This document shows, in pieces, positions 1-6,541 of a stretch of 11,776 nucleotides of DNA. The notes beneath the pieces were generated by a model. The model did no database searches. It was given only the letters and a program-made list of their open reading frames with translations, and was not told where the DNA came from. The translations under genes were made by a program, and so were the position numbers. Positions within the stretch are counted from its first letter, which is position 1. Each line of letters begins with the position of its first letter. This DNA comes from Deltaproteobacteria bacterium (GTDB lineage Bacteria; Bdellovibrionota; UBA1018; UBA923), in assembly GCA_016194725.1 (NCBI GenBank), contig JACQAW010000042.1:1-11776 (forward strand). The letters are read 5' to 3'.

Positions 1-52
1 GTCCACGGGAAACGTGTCAAAATCTGGGGTAATGCTAAGAGGCGTTTTCAGA

Positions 53-1063
53 ATGAGAATCTGCTGCGGATGCCTGGCCGGGCTTGTGGCATTCCTGGTC
101 ACGGCCTGCAGCGGAATTACGTACGGCCCGTCGAAGCCCGACCCCGATACCGAGTTCTCGCCCAACGTTTTCAATGCCAAAGACGCTTTCGTGGACTTCT
201 GGCAAGTCGCAAGCCAGGCCAGCTTTGAGCGTCAAGTCGAGCTGTGGGACGACCGCGTGGAAACGAAGTATCATCGGTTTTACGACTCGGCCGTTTACCA
301 GAAGCAGCGCAACCCGCAATGGGAACAGCAGAAACAGGCCAAGCTGCGGCGGTTTTTCGCCGGGCTGCCACGCCTTTACGAAGGCATGCTGGCCGAGTTT
401 TCGCGTTTCGACGGGCTGCTGGCGGCCCAGCTGGCAAAATTCAAAACCACTTTTCCGGATGCGTCTTTCAAAGGCCTGGATGTCTTCGCCGCGCCCAGCC
501 TGCTTTCATTCAGCAGCCACGGCGACACCTATCTTGACGAGCCCAAATCAGAGCTGCTGGGCTTTGGCATGGATCGCATTTATCGCGACAAAGACGATAC
601 CGACGTCCTCTATCCCCACGAGCTGTTCCACGCCTACCACTCCCGCGCGATGGGATTATCGGTGGAGAACATCGAGAACCAGGGCTCGCTGCTCGATCTG
701 CTTTGGCTCGAAGGCGTCGCCGTATATGTCAGCGGCATGTTCAATCCCGGAAAGTCCGATGCGGCGCTGCTGATGGATTCCGGATTGGCGAAAACGTGCG
801 CCCCCAAACTGCCGGAGCTGGCCCGTCGATTTCTTAAGATCGCGACTACGTCGATGGCAACCGCTCAGGAGAACGGAATTTACGGCAAATGGTTCGGAAA
901 CCCGCCATCGGTGGATAAACACATACCCAAAGGAGCGGGCTTTTGCCTGGGGCTGGCGGTTGCCCGCAAACTGGCCGGGACGCAGGAGCTCAAACAGATG
1001 GTGAAGTGGAAGCTGCCCGAGATCGAAAGCAATGTGCTGGGCGCTTTGCGGGCGATGAAATAG
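53..1063 (+). CDS. Putative gluzincin-type zinc metallopeptidase lipoprotein
   Basis: This is a predicted lipoprotein of 336 residues with a zinc-peptidase signature. The ATG at 53 is preferred because AAGAGG lies at 37-42 and this start gives a compact type II signal peptide: an Arg, a hydrophobic stretch and the lipobox VTAC with Cys19 as lipidated residue. In-frame GTG at 14 and ATG at 32 would only add 13 or 7 residues. HELFH spans residues 189-193 and is followed 27 residues later by WLEG with Glu220, the spacing expected of a gluzincin (two His and a downstream Glu as zinc ligands, Glu190 as general base). The rest is not recognised, and the family assignment rests on the motif only. 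It would act at the membrane facing the periplasm or the cell surface. The gene ends one base from the stop of the convergent gene at 1065, and the reading frame upstream of the window is unknown. Confidence 0.72.
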   Translation: MRICCGCLAGLVAFLVTACSGITYGPSKPDPDTEFSPNVFNAKDAFVDFWQVASQASFERQVELWDDRVETKYHRFYDSAVYQKQRNPQWEQQKQAKLRRFFAGLPRLYEGMLAEFSRFDGLLAAQLAKFKTTFPDASFKGLDVFAAPSLLSFSSHGDTYLDEPKSELLGFGMDRIYRDKDDTDVLYPHELFHAYHSRAMGLSVENIENQGSLLDLLWLEGVAVYVSGMFNPGKSDAALLMDSGLAKTCAPKLPELARRFLKIATTSMATAQENGIYGKWFGNPPSVDKHIPKGAGFCLGLAVARKLAGTQELKQMVKWKLPEIESNVLGALRAMK

Positions 1064-1064
1064 G

Positions 1065-1952
1065 TCAGAACCGTTGGCCCACCGTAAGCTGAAACACCAT
1101 ATTGCCAGGCAAGTCCCGCTGATAATTTTCCTCGCGTACCACCTGCACCGCAAAAGGCCCGAAAAGTGATTTTGAAAAACCATAATCCAGCGTGCCACTC
1201 GTCACGCCGTACATGACTTTCGCGCGCATGCCCAGGCCCGCGAACGAGTGCGACACGTTCACGCTCATGCGATCGAACGCGGCGAACTGATCCATGGCTT
1301 CATCGATACTGATCACGTGCTCAGGGATGGACGCCTTCGATTTGGCATCCATGAGATAATAAACCAGCTCGGTCGACACTGCCGGCGTCACCAACGCGAA
1401 GTGCGTGGCATTGCCGATCACGTCGTAGCCGAATCGCGACTCCAGGCCGGACAGAAGCGGCAGCGCCTGATACGTCACCAGAATATTACGGCCCACGTCC
1501 AACAGCGACTCCGAGCTCGTAGCCTGCTTTTTCCGGGAGTCCTCGATAATCGCTGACGAGTAGCCCTGGTATATTCGGCGCAGGTACTCGTTCATGATCC
1601 TCTGCTGCGCGGACTGTAAAACTTGCTGCGAAAACACGTTTTGGGTACCAAACTGCTGGCCTGCATCCCGATCGCCCTGAATGAGCAGCGAGCGCGCGGT
1701 CAGGTCGTCAAATTTTGCCGGGTCTAAAAGATAAGTGTGCGGCATGTTGGCCGCGGTAGCCGCGCGTGGTGTATCGTGCAGCGGCATCGGTTCCGCCTGG
1801 GGACGCTCGGCCAATCCGCCCTTGAAGAACGTCAGCCCCAGGTTTCTGATCTCGATATGCCCGAAGCCGTCAGCTTGGGCTTGGGAAATCGCGCCTTCGG
1901 AAAGGAGGAAAAGCAGCGCTAAAAAAAAGAGAAAAGGACACCCTGAGCTCAC
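1065..1952 (-). CDS. Exported protein of unknown function, possible outer-membrane protein
   Basis: I do not recognise this 295-residue protein. It starts with a clear signal peptide: a long run of Phe and Leu, then SQAQA before Asp28, a good signal peptidase I site. The C-terminal third, roughly residues 210-295, alternates polar and hydrophobic residues, and the chain ends QLTVGQRF. A terminal Phe after an amphipathic strand is the usual C-terminal signal of outer-membrane beta-barrels, so a small barrel or barrel-associated protein is possible; this is inference. The middle, around residues 95-150, looks helical and rich in Gln. The start is a GTG at 1950-1952 with an in-frame stop just upstream and no well-spaced ribosome site, so it is uncertain. 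The gene is divergent from the HD-GYP gene and convergent with the lipoprotein gene. Confidence 0.7.
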   Translation of the reverse strand: MSSGCPFLFFLALLFLLSEGAISQAQADGFGHIEIRNLGLTFFKGGLAERPQAEPMPLHDTPRAATAANMPHTYLLDPAKFDDLTARSLLIQGDRDAGQQFGTQNVFSQQVLQSAQQRIMNEYLRRIYQGYSSAIIEDSRKKQATSSESLLDVGRNILVTYQALPLLSGLESRFGYDVIGNATHFALVTPAVSTELVYYLMDAKSKASIPEHVISIDEAMDQFAAFDRMSVNVSHSFAGLGMRAKVMYGVTSGTLDYGFSKSLFGPFAVQVVREENYQRDLPGNMVFQLTVGQRF

Positions 1953-2059
1953 CCCTACTCATCGTCTGAAATCCGCAAAAACTGGGGTGGCGCGCACACG
2001 GCAAATTTGCCCTACTCAATAGTGCCTGGCGCGGCAATTGTATGGTAACTTGAGACGAA
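1953..2059. promoter_or_regulatory. Divergent intergenic region between exported protein and HD-GYP genes
   Basis: These 107 bp must hold the promoters for two genes read in opposite directions. AT-richer patches occur near 2001-2022 and 2036-2048, but I cannot identify a convincing -35/-10 pair. The plus-strand gene has only a weak ribosome site (TTGAGA shortly before the ATG at 2060). The call rests on gene arrangement. Confidence 0.35.
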
Positions 2060-3049
2060 ATGGCAGGTTCCGAGAAATTCCGAAGTGTTTCGCTGCACTC
2101 CATTACGCCCGGCGAGCCCCTGCCCTTTCGAGTGGCGATTTTTTATAAGGGCAAACATCTGGTTTTTCGCAAGCCGGGACAGCAGATGGAAGTCGCGATC
2201 TACAACAAGTTCGTCTATCGCCAGATTCATCGCATCTTCATTCCCGAAGAGGACTTCGCCAAATACCTCGACTATCAAAAAGTGAAGGAAGAGGCCGAAA
2301 GGTCGCTGCTGCAAAACCCCAAATACTCGCCCGAGCAGCAAGCCTTGGAGCGGCTTACGTCGAGCGTAAAGGCGTTGTCGGACGCGCTTTTTGCAAGCGA
2401 AGACCTCGCGAGCCTGGAAGAAAACGTGCGCAAGTCGCTCGAAATTTCAAAGGCCACTGTCAAAGCCGTGCTGGCCAAGCCCTATTTCGGAATCTACACG
2501 ATGCTGTCGCAGAAGGCGGATACCGTGGCCAACCACAGCATGCGCGTGAGCGTGCTGGCCACGCTGCTGGGCTATCAGCTGGGCTTCGTGAACCCCCTGG
2601 CGCTGGAGCAGCTGGCAGCGGCCGGAATTCTGCACGATATCGGAAAAACCAAGCTCACCCTTTCCGATCCGTTCGACGAAAGCATTCCTGCCAGCGAAAA
2701 GGAAGCCATGGATGCCGAGATTATGAAGCAGCATCCGGTGGTGAGCTGCGACATGCTGTCCAAGATGCCTTTCGTGCCGCAGGAGGTGACGCGAATCATT
2801 CGCGAGCACCACGAGAGCCGCGACGGCACGGGTTATCCCAACCGTCTGCGCGGCAGCAGCATGTATGGCCTCTCGAAGGTTTTCACGATCGCCAATACTT
2901 TTGATAGTCTGGTATCCTCTCCTCAGGACGGCGACGCTCTCGAGCTGCACGCGCGCGCGCTGCTCAAGATGGACAAGGAGCTGCGCAACCAGTTCGACCA
3001 GGCTTTGCTGACCAAAGCCCTGGCGTTTCTTACGTTGAAACGTCCATGA
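2060..3049 (+). CDS. HD-GYP domain protein, probable cyclic-di-GMP phosphodiesterase
   Basis: This 329-residue protein probably hydrolyses the second messenger cyclic-di-GMP in the cytoplasm, lowering its level and so affecting motility, adhesion or predation-type behaviours. The HD-GYP domain covers about residues 150-325. Visible metal and active-site residues are His159 (NHSMR), the HD pair His192-Asp193 in HDIGK, His225 (KQHP), and the full signature HHESRDGTGYP at 250-260. All key residues appear intact, so it should be catalytic. The N-terminal 90 residues carry no receiver domain, PAS domain or membrane segment that I can recognise. A predicted helical linker around residues 75-130, rich in Glu, Lys and Leu, joins the two halves. 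There is no neighbouring GGDEF gene. The TGA stop at 3047-3049 forms the first three bases of the repeated palindrome at 3047-3086. Confidence 0.9.
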   Translation: MAGSEKFRSVSLHSITPGEPLPFRVAIFYKGKHLVFRKPGQQMEVAIYNKFVYRQIHRIFIPEEDFAKYLDYQKVKEEAERSLLQNPKYSPEQQALERLTSSVKALSDALFASEDLASLEENVRKSLEISKATVKAVLAKPYFGIYTMLSQKADTVANHSMRVSVLATLLGYQLGFVNPLALEQLAAAGILHDIGKTKLTLSDPFDESIPASEKEAMDAEIMKQHPVVSCDMLSKMPFVPQEVTRIIREHHESRDGTGYPNRLRGSSMYGLSKVFTIANTFDSLVSSPQDGDALELHARALLKMDKELRNQFDQALLTKALAFLTLKRP

Positions 3050-3086
3050 GCGGCAGGCGCTTGTCCTCAGCGCCGTTGACCGCTCA
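3047..3086. repeat. Repeated palindromic element, copy A, between convergent genes
   Basis: This is a 40-bp nested inverted repeat. The outer arms are TGAGCGG (3047-3053) and CCGCTCA (3080-3086). The inner arms are GGCGCT (3056-3061) and AGCGCC (3069-3074), closing a 7-base loop TGTCCTC. The left 15 bases and the right 14 bases match copy B at 7325-7385 with a single C/T difference. The left TGA is the stop codon of the HD-GYP gene, and the right TCA is the complement of the TGA stop of the minus-strand ceramidase-like gene. Its position suggests a bidirectional transcription end or mRNA 3'-end stabiliser. There is no T-run on either side, so it is not a textbook intrinsic terminator. Confidence 0.8.
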
Positions 3087-4766
3087 TGTATTCGTGACGC
3101 CCGGCTGCGCGGCGGGCATTTGGATACCGCGCTGCTGCACGAACATTCGCCGGCAAAGCTGCGAAAAAGCGGTCTGATAGCCGGCCAGGGTCCACATCCC
3201 AAAATGAGTGCTGGCCCCTTCGTAATGCTGCAGCTGGTATTCCTCGCAGGTCGCCACGTAACCCGCGTACGCGTTGGCATAGCCGCAAAGAATGACGCGC
3301 TCAAAGCCCCGTTCGCGTATACGATCGGCCACCGTATCGCGCAGGCGCCGGCCAGCGACCGTGGTGAGCTCGGCAGGCACGGCAATCAACGCCAGCGGCC
3401 CGAGCCGCACGAACTGCAGCGGCAAAATCTGGGGCGTGAACGGCGCACGCGACGTTACCGGGTCACGCGCCATCAGCTTCAGATTTCGAATCGTGGGATG
3501 AAAAAAACTGGGCACGAAAAAACCGGCCAGCCGCGAGATACCGAAAATGCGTCCGCGCCCCGACTCCATGAAGGCGATTTTGCAGCCCTGGCTGGCGTCG
3601 AGATGCCAGGGCGGCTTGATCTTCTTTCCGCGCAGGATGATTCCGAAGTAGCGCAGATAGGTGGTTGCGCGTGACATCAAGACCCCGAGCAGAATCAGCC
3701 ACCCCGGACCACCTCGCCCTTCGGCCGTGCCTCGCAGCATGTTGCAGCCAATGACTCCCGGCGAGGTGCGCACGCCCTGCCTGCCGCCGGCAAACTCGGC
3801 GTCGACCTCGATTCTGGAAAAATCATGCCGCTCGATGACGCTTTCGATCTCGCCCGTCAGCGGAGCGGCGCGCGCGGCGTCTTCGTAAAGCTTGCGCGCC
3901 AGCGTGGCTTGAAGATGGGCATTGAACTCGCAGCTCTTCTCGTCGTCGCGAAAAGGCCCGCGCAGGTCGCGCAGCCCGGCGTGCTTGACGAAGTTGGGCG
4001 TCACGTCGCCTGCCGCGCCCTGAGCGAAAACCGAAACAAACCCCGTATGCCCTTTTCCGCGGGCGTCTTCCTCGAGAATATCCGCGGCCACGCCTTTATT
4101 GTCGGAATGGATATAAGGAAAGTCGCGGTGAATCGAAGTCGCGTGCACCGGAAACCAGTTCACGCAGCCCAGGGGCCGGCCGTCTTCGCCGTCGAAACGC
4201 AAAAGCACCATCTCACGATCAATCTCTTCGCCCTCCTGCGCATCGGGGTTCTGGCGCCAGGCTTCGAGAGAACGGTTGAATGCGACCTTGGAATCGGGAG
4301 CAAAATGCCCCGAGCTCATGCGAACCTGGGCGGGCTTCATCGTGCCGCAGGCCTCGGCAATCGCGCGCACGACGCCATCGGTATAGGCCTCGAGAATCCT
4401 GGGTTGAAAACCCGGAATTGTAAGGTTGTAGAGCAGGTACTTGGAATGCCCGCCGGGGGCATTGTGCACGTGAGTTGCCGAGAGCAGCAGCTCCTCGTCT
4501 CGAACGGCCAGCTCGGGGTGCAGAGCCGCAAGCTGCTCCAGCACAGCCGCTCGCAAAGCTTCGGTGACGAAACAAATCTCGATACACGCGAAGATCAGCC
4601 TTGTTCCGGTCAGACCCGCGCGCAGCACCGCCACCCGGGTGTGCAGCGGCCGTTTGACTCCCTGAACTCGATGCGCATCATCGCCCCAGCCCAGCATTCC
4701 CATGCCAAGACCATCCGGAGTAGTGTCAACCCGCGCAACCCCAACCTGAAACCTCATGGCAGCCAT
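3084..4766 (-). CDS. Neutral/alkaline ceramidase family amidase
   Basis: The protein (560 residues) belongs to the neutral ceramidase family, which cleaves the amide bond of ceramide-type lipids to a sphingoid base and a fatty acid. Family landmarks are plain: ATHVHNAPGG at 97-106, YLLYN at 110-114, FNRS at 163-166, FPVHATS at 205-211, SDNKG at 221-225, GAAGDVTPN at 250-258, PAELTT at 464-469 and NAYAGY at 498-503. By analogy with the Pseudomonas enzyme, zinc ligands would be a His of the THVH motif, His208, Glu466 and a Tyr near 500-503. The usual GDVSPN nucleophile Ser is replaced by Thr256. There is no signal peptide, and an in-frame TAA lies 9 bases upstream of the ATG, so export is not hidden by a wrong start. 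The C-terminal Ig-like domain of secreted ceramidases also seems absent. The gene lies 16 bp downstream of the small exported-protein gene and is probably co-transcribed with it. Confidence 0.87.
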   Translation of the reverse strand: MAAMRFQVGVARVDTTPDGLGMGMLGWGDDAHRVQGVKRPLHTRVAVLRAGLTGTRLIFACIEICFVTEALRAAVLEQLAALHPELAVRDEELLLSATHVHNAPGGHSKYLLYNLTIPGFQPRILEAYTDGVVRAIAEACGTMKPAQVRMSSGHFAPDSKVAFNRSLEAWRQNPDAQEGEEIDREMVLLRFDGEDGRPLGCVNWFPVHATSIHRDFPYIHSDNKGVAADILEEDARGKGHTGFVSVFAQGAAGDVTPNFVKHAGLRDLRGPFRDDEKSCEFNAHLQATLARKLYEDAARAAPLTGEIESVIERHDFSRIEVDAEFAGGRQGVRTSPGVIGCNMLRGTAEGRGGPGWLILLGVLMSRATTYLRYFGIILRGKKIKPPWHLDASQGCKIAFMESGRGRIFGISRLAGFFVPSFFHPTIRNLKLMARDPVTSRAPFTPQILPLQFVRLGPLALIAVPAELTTVAGRRLRDTVADRIRERGFERVILCGYANAYAGYVATCEEYQLQHYEGASTHFGMWTLAGYQTAFSQLCRRMFVQQRGIQMPAAQPGVTNT

Positions 4767-4782
4767 ACTAAGACGTTATGCC

Positions 4783-5202
4783 TTACTTGGCACTGTCATT
4801 TTTGCGGGCATGATAGGCCAGCCCCCCCAGGGAAACCATCGACCCGTCGCCTAGAAGGCAGAACGAATTTTCGTTGCGCTTGCCGTCCACGCCCAGCACC
4901 ACTTTGGCCTTCAGCCGCTTGTCGCACACGACGGCGCCCGGCTCTATGCCACCAGAAAGCTCGCTATCCAGGTCTCGAAGCGAGGCCTGTTTAAGCGCAG
5001 AGTAGGCATCACACGCGAGTACTCCACTTTTGTGGACGCAGGCCGCCGATACCGTGAAGTGTCCTTTGGCCTGGCGCACGAATTCGACCCAGTGGTCACC
5101 AAACCGAAACTTGAGTTTCTCGGTCCTATCAACGTCCGAGCCCGAGGCCGCCAGCAATCCGAATACGACATAAAGCAGCATCATTTGCCACCGATTGAGC
5201 AC
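4783..5202 (-). CDS. Small exported four-cysteine protein, DUF333-like C-terminus
   Basis: This protein of up to 139 residues has an N-terminal signal peptide (Arg4, then a hydrophobic stretch to about residue 20, possible cleavage after AASGS). The mature part has exactly four Cys, in the contexts AACVH, LACDA, VVCDK and SFCLL, suggesting two disulfides in the periplasm or outside. The last 50 residues, with a Cys followed by a short strand, FCLLGDGSMV and a Tyr, resemble the DUF333 pattern (Cys ... CxLPDG ... Y); this is a by-eye likeness only. Two starts compete: GTG at 5202, which supplies the positively charged n-region, and ATG at 5184, whose first bases overlap the upstream TGA as ATGA and fit translational coupling. 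The gene sits between the cysteine protease and the ceramidase-like gene, so it is part of their operon. An inhibitor or accessory role for the protease is conceivable but not shown. Confidence 0.72.
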   Translation of the reverse strand: MLNRWQMMLLYVVFGLLAASGSDVDRTEKLKFRFGDHWVEFVRQAKGHFTVSAACVHKSGVLACDAYSALKQASLRDLDSELSGGIEPGAVVCDKRLKAKVVLGVDGKRNENSFCLLGDGSMVSLGGLAYHARKNDSAK

Positions 5203-6242
5203 ATCTCTTTGGTGTTGGCCGCCATGGAATCCTCGTCAATCCACAGATTGCCATGTTCGGGCGGCTGCCAGTCCTCACTGTAGCCGTCCTCGTCACTGCC
5301 CCAGGAGTTGCGCATCAGAAAACGACATTTGCCGTCAATCTCCTTCTGACCAATGATGAGCAAAAAGTGTTTCTTGCAGTCCGGCGCAAAGGTGCCGTCA
5401 TCATTCACCCCGCGATAGTTTTTTCCCTGGGTCATGATGTTCGAGCAGGTCTTGACCGCGATGGGCTGCGCGTTCTTTTTTTCCAAAAGCTCGTGGACCG
5501 GCGAAAGCTTTCCGGGTTTGCCCAGGGGCAACATTTCACAGTGCAGGCTTGCCGCCACGGGATGTCGTGGCGGAGTGTCGCAAACGGGCTTGAGTATCTC
5601 CAGCATCGCTGGCGTATAGTTTTCGGCACGCAGAGCGTTCATCAAAAGATCAGGGCCCGGCAGCAGGCTCTTGCCCGCCGGTGAAACCAAACTATTCAAG
5701 TATCCGATCTCCTCGCAAGCCGAAGCGCGAAAGCCGTTCTTGAGCTCCTCCCAGTCGTGAATCTGCGCGTGCGCTTTCAAATACTCCTGAAGCGCCTTGT
5801 GGGTTTTCCACAGACTGACCGTGAAATTTTTCTGTTCGCCCTTCCAGTACAGCTGCCGCACCCGCTCCTGATCGCAGGTGCCGGTCTTGATGCCAAAGCT
5901 CGCCACCGGACAAATGTGGTAGGCCCCGTAACCGAAATCGCTTTTCGCAGCGTCCTCGTTGGTGAAGCCCACCGCCAGGTCAAGCGGCGAGCTGATGTGC
6001 GCATAGTCGGTGTCGCCCTCGGGCGCATCGTGGCTGAAACGAAAGGCATCGATCATCTGGGCCGCGACGTTCGCGTAGCAGATTCCGACGTGGCCCTGCG
6101 CAGTCATCGGCACATGCCCCATCGACCCATCCGACGAGTCCAGGCGAATTTCCGGGCAGCCGCCAGCCAGGGCTGACGCGGGAAGCGCGGTGAATACAGC
6201 CAGGCGAAGCATTAAAAAAAACAAAGTCCCCATCTCGGCCAT
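5181..6242 (-). CDS. Exported papain-like (C1 family) cysteine protease
   Basis: This 353-residue secreted protein has the complete papain catalytic set. The oxyanion-hole Gln and the catalytic Cys appear as QGHVGICYA, Gln49 and Cys55, with exactly the Gln19-Cys25 spacing of papain. His292 lies in KKHFLLIIG, and Asn312 in RNSWG. Of about a dozen Cys in the mature part, most probably form disulfides. The ATG at 6240-6242 is chosen because it starts a good signal peptide (hydrophobic core, then ASALA before Gly27) and has AAGG upstream. The frame stays open to 6443, but that extension has no clear role. Only about 20 residues separate the signal cleavage site from Gln49, so the inhibitory prodomain usual in secreted papain relatives is missing. 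About 160 residues of unrecognised sequence lie between the Cys and the His regions. The stop overlaps the start region of the next gene. It is the first gene of a likely three-gene operon. Confidence 0.85.
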   Translation of the reverse strand: MAEMGTLFFLMLRLAVFTALPASALAGGCPEIRLDSSDGSMGHVPMTAQGHVGICYANVAAQMIDAFRFSHDAPEGDTDYAHISSPLDLAVGFTNEDAAKSDFGYGAYHICPVASFGIKTGTCDQERVRQLYWKGEQKNFTVSLWKTHKALQEYLKAHAQIHDWEELKNGFRASACEEIGYLNSLVSPAGKSLLPGPDLLMNALRAENYTPAMLEILKPVCDTPPRHPVAASLHCEMLPLGKPGKLSPVHELLEKKNAQPIAVKTCSNIMTQGKNYRGVNDDGTFAPDCKKHFLLIIGQKEIDGKCRFLMRNSWGSDEDGYSEDWQPPEHGNLWIDEDSMAANTKEMCSIGGK

Positions 6243-6260
6243 TGTACCTTTTTCGAAGTT

Positions 6261-6293
6261 GGTTTGCCGGATTTTCGGCGGCTGCCGGCAACC
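6261..6293 (-). other. Possible hairpin in protease-gene leader
   Basis: GGTTTGCCGG at 6261-6270 pairs with CCGGCAACC at 6285-6293, giving a 9-bp stem with one bulged T and a 14-base loop. It lies about 19 bases upstream of the protease ATG on the minus strand, so it would fold in the mRNA leader just before the ribosome site. An alternative hairpin (GCCGG, CAAC loop, CCGGC) overlaps its 3' side, so two folds could compete. Function is unknown. Confidence 0.35.
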
Positions 6294-6322
6294 CGGCTGC
6301 GAAATACCGGCGGTTTCGGCGC

Positions 6323-6335
6323 AATTCCAGGAATT
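6323..6335. promoter_or_regulatory. Perfect 6-bp inverted repeat, possible operator
   Basis: AATTCC and GGAATT flank a single A (AATTCCAGGAATT). A short, nearly gapless dyad in the middle of a divergent control region is a plausible binding site for a dimeric regulator. No regulator gene is adjacent and chance occurrence is possible. Confidence 0.3.
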
Positions 6336-6504
6336 CAGAGCGGAAAACCGCTTGGCGCGAGGGCTGCCATATCCTGTTCCCGAGCTGAAAATGGAAACGA
6401 AAAAGACAGTGCCTGAAATCATGCAGCCCCTTTTGGCCCTCATGTTCGGGGTTACGGAAATGCGGTAAAGGCGCGACTATCCACGCTAAAATAACTTGTA
6501 ACCT

Positions 6505-6522
6505 TTCGACTCGCTCGTCGAA
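6505..6522. promoter_or_regulatory. Perfect inverted repeat upstream of DUF1223 gene, possible operator
   Basis: TTCGAC and GTCGAA are separated by the 6 bases TCGCTC. The dyad ends 29 bases before the ATG at 6552 and about 15 bases downstream of the TAAAAT that could be a -10, a position where a bound repressor could block transcription. It could equally fold in the mRNA. Confidence 0.35.
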
Positions 6523-6526
6523 TTCA

Positions 6527-6541
6527 CTCTCGAGACGAGAG
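6527..6541 (+). promoter_or_regulatory. Leader hairpin abutting the ribosome binding site
   Basis: CTCTCG (6527-6532) pairs with CGAGAG (6536-6541) around the 3-base loop AGA. Its last base is the first G of the strong ribosome site GGGAGGA (6541-6547). In mRNA this hairpin would stand immediately before the ribosome site and could limit or protect it. Confidence 0.4.

Noticed and set aside
2027..2042. Sigma-54-like sequence before the HD-GYP gene (TGGCGCG, four bases, TTGTA)
   Set aside because: The nearly invariant GC of the -12 element is TTGT here, and one further consensus base differs; a chance match is likely.
3062..3087. Classic intrinsic terminator at palindrome A
   Set aside because: The hairpin is good but no run of T follows on either strand, so it is reported as a repeat with possible, not demonstrated, terminator function.
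2447..3385. Minus-strand open frame of 312 codons opposite the HD-GYP gene
   Set aside because: It overlaps the well-supported HD-GYP gene and the end of the ceramidase-like gene, and its translation (Arg/His/Gln-rich) looks like a frame shadow.
3825..4994. Long plus-strand open frame of 389 codons opposite the ceramidase-like gene
   Set aside because: It lies antisense to a gene with many clear family motifs, its translation has no recognisable motif or hydrophobic pattern, and long antisense frames are common in GC-rich genes.
6243..6443. N-terminal extension of the cysteine protease by 67 residues
   Set aside because: The ATG at 6242 starts a proper signal peptide with a ribosome-site-like AAGG, while the extension is compositionally odd and would bury the signal peptide inside the chain.
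6190..6468. Plus-strand open frame in the divergent gap before the DUF1223 gene
   Set aside because: It runs through the protease signal peptide region and several inverted repeats, has no ribosome site and no protein-like features.
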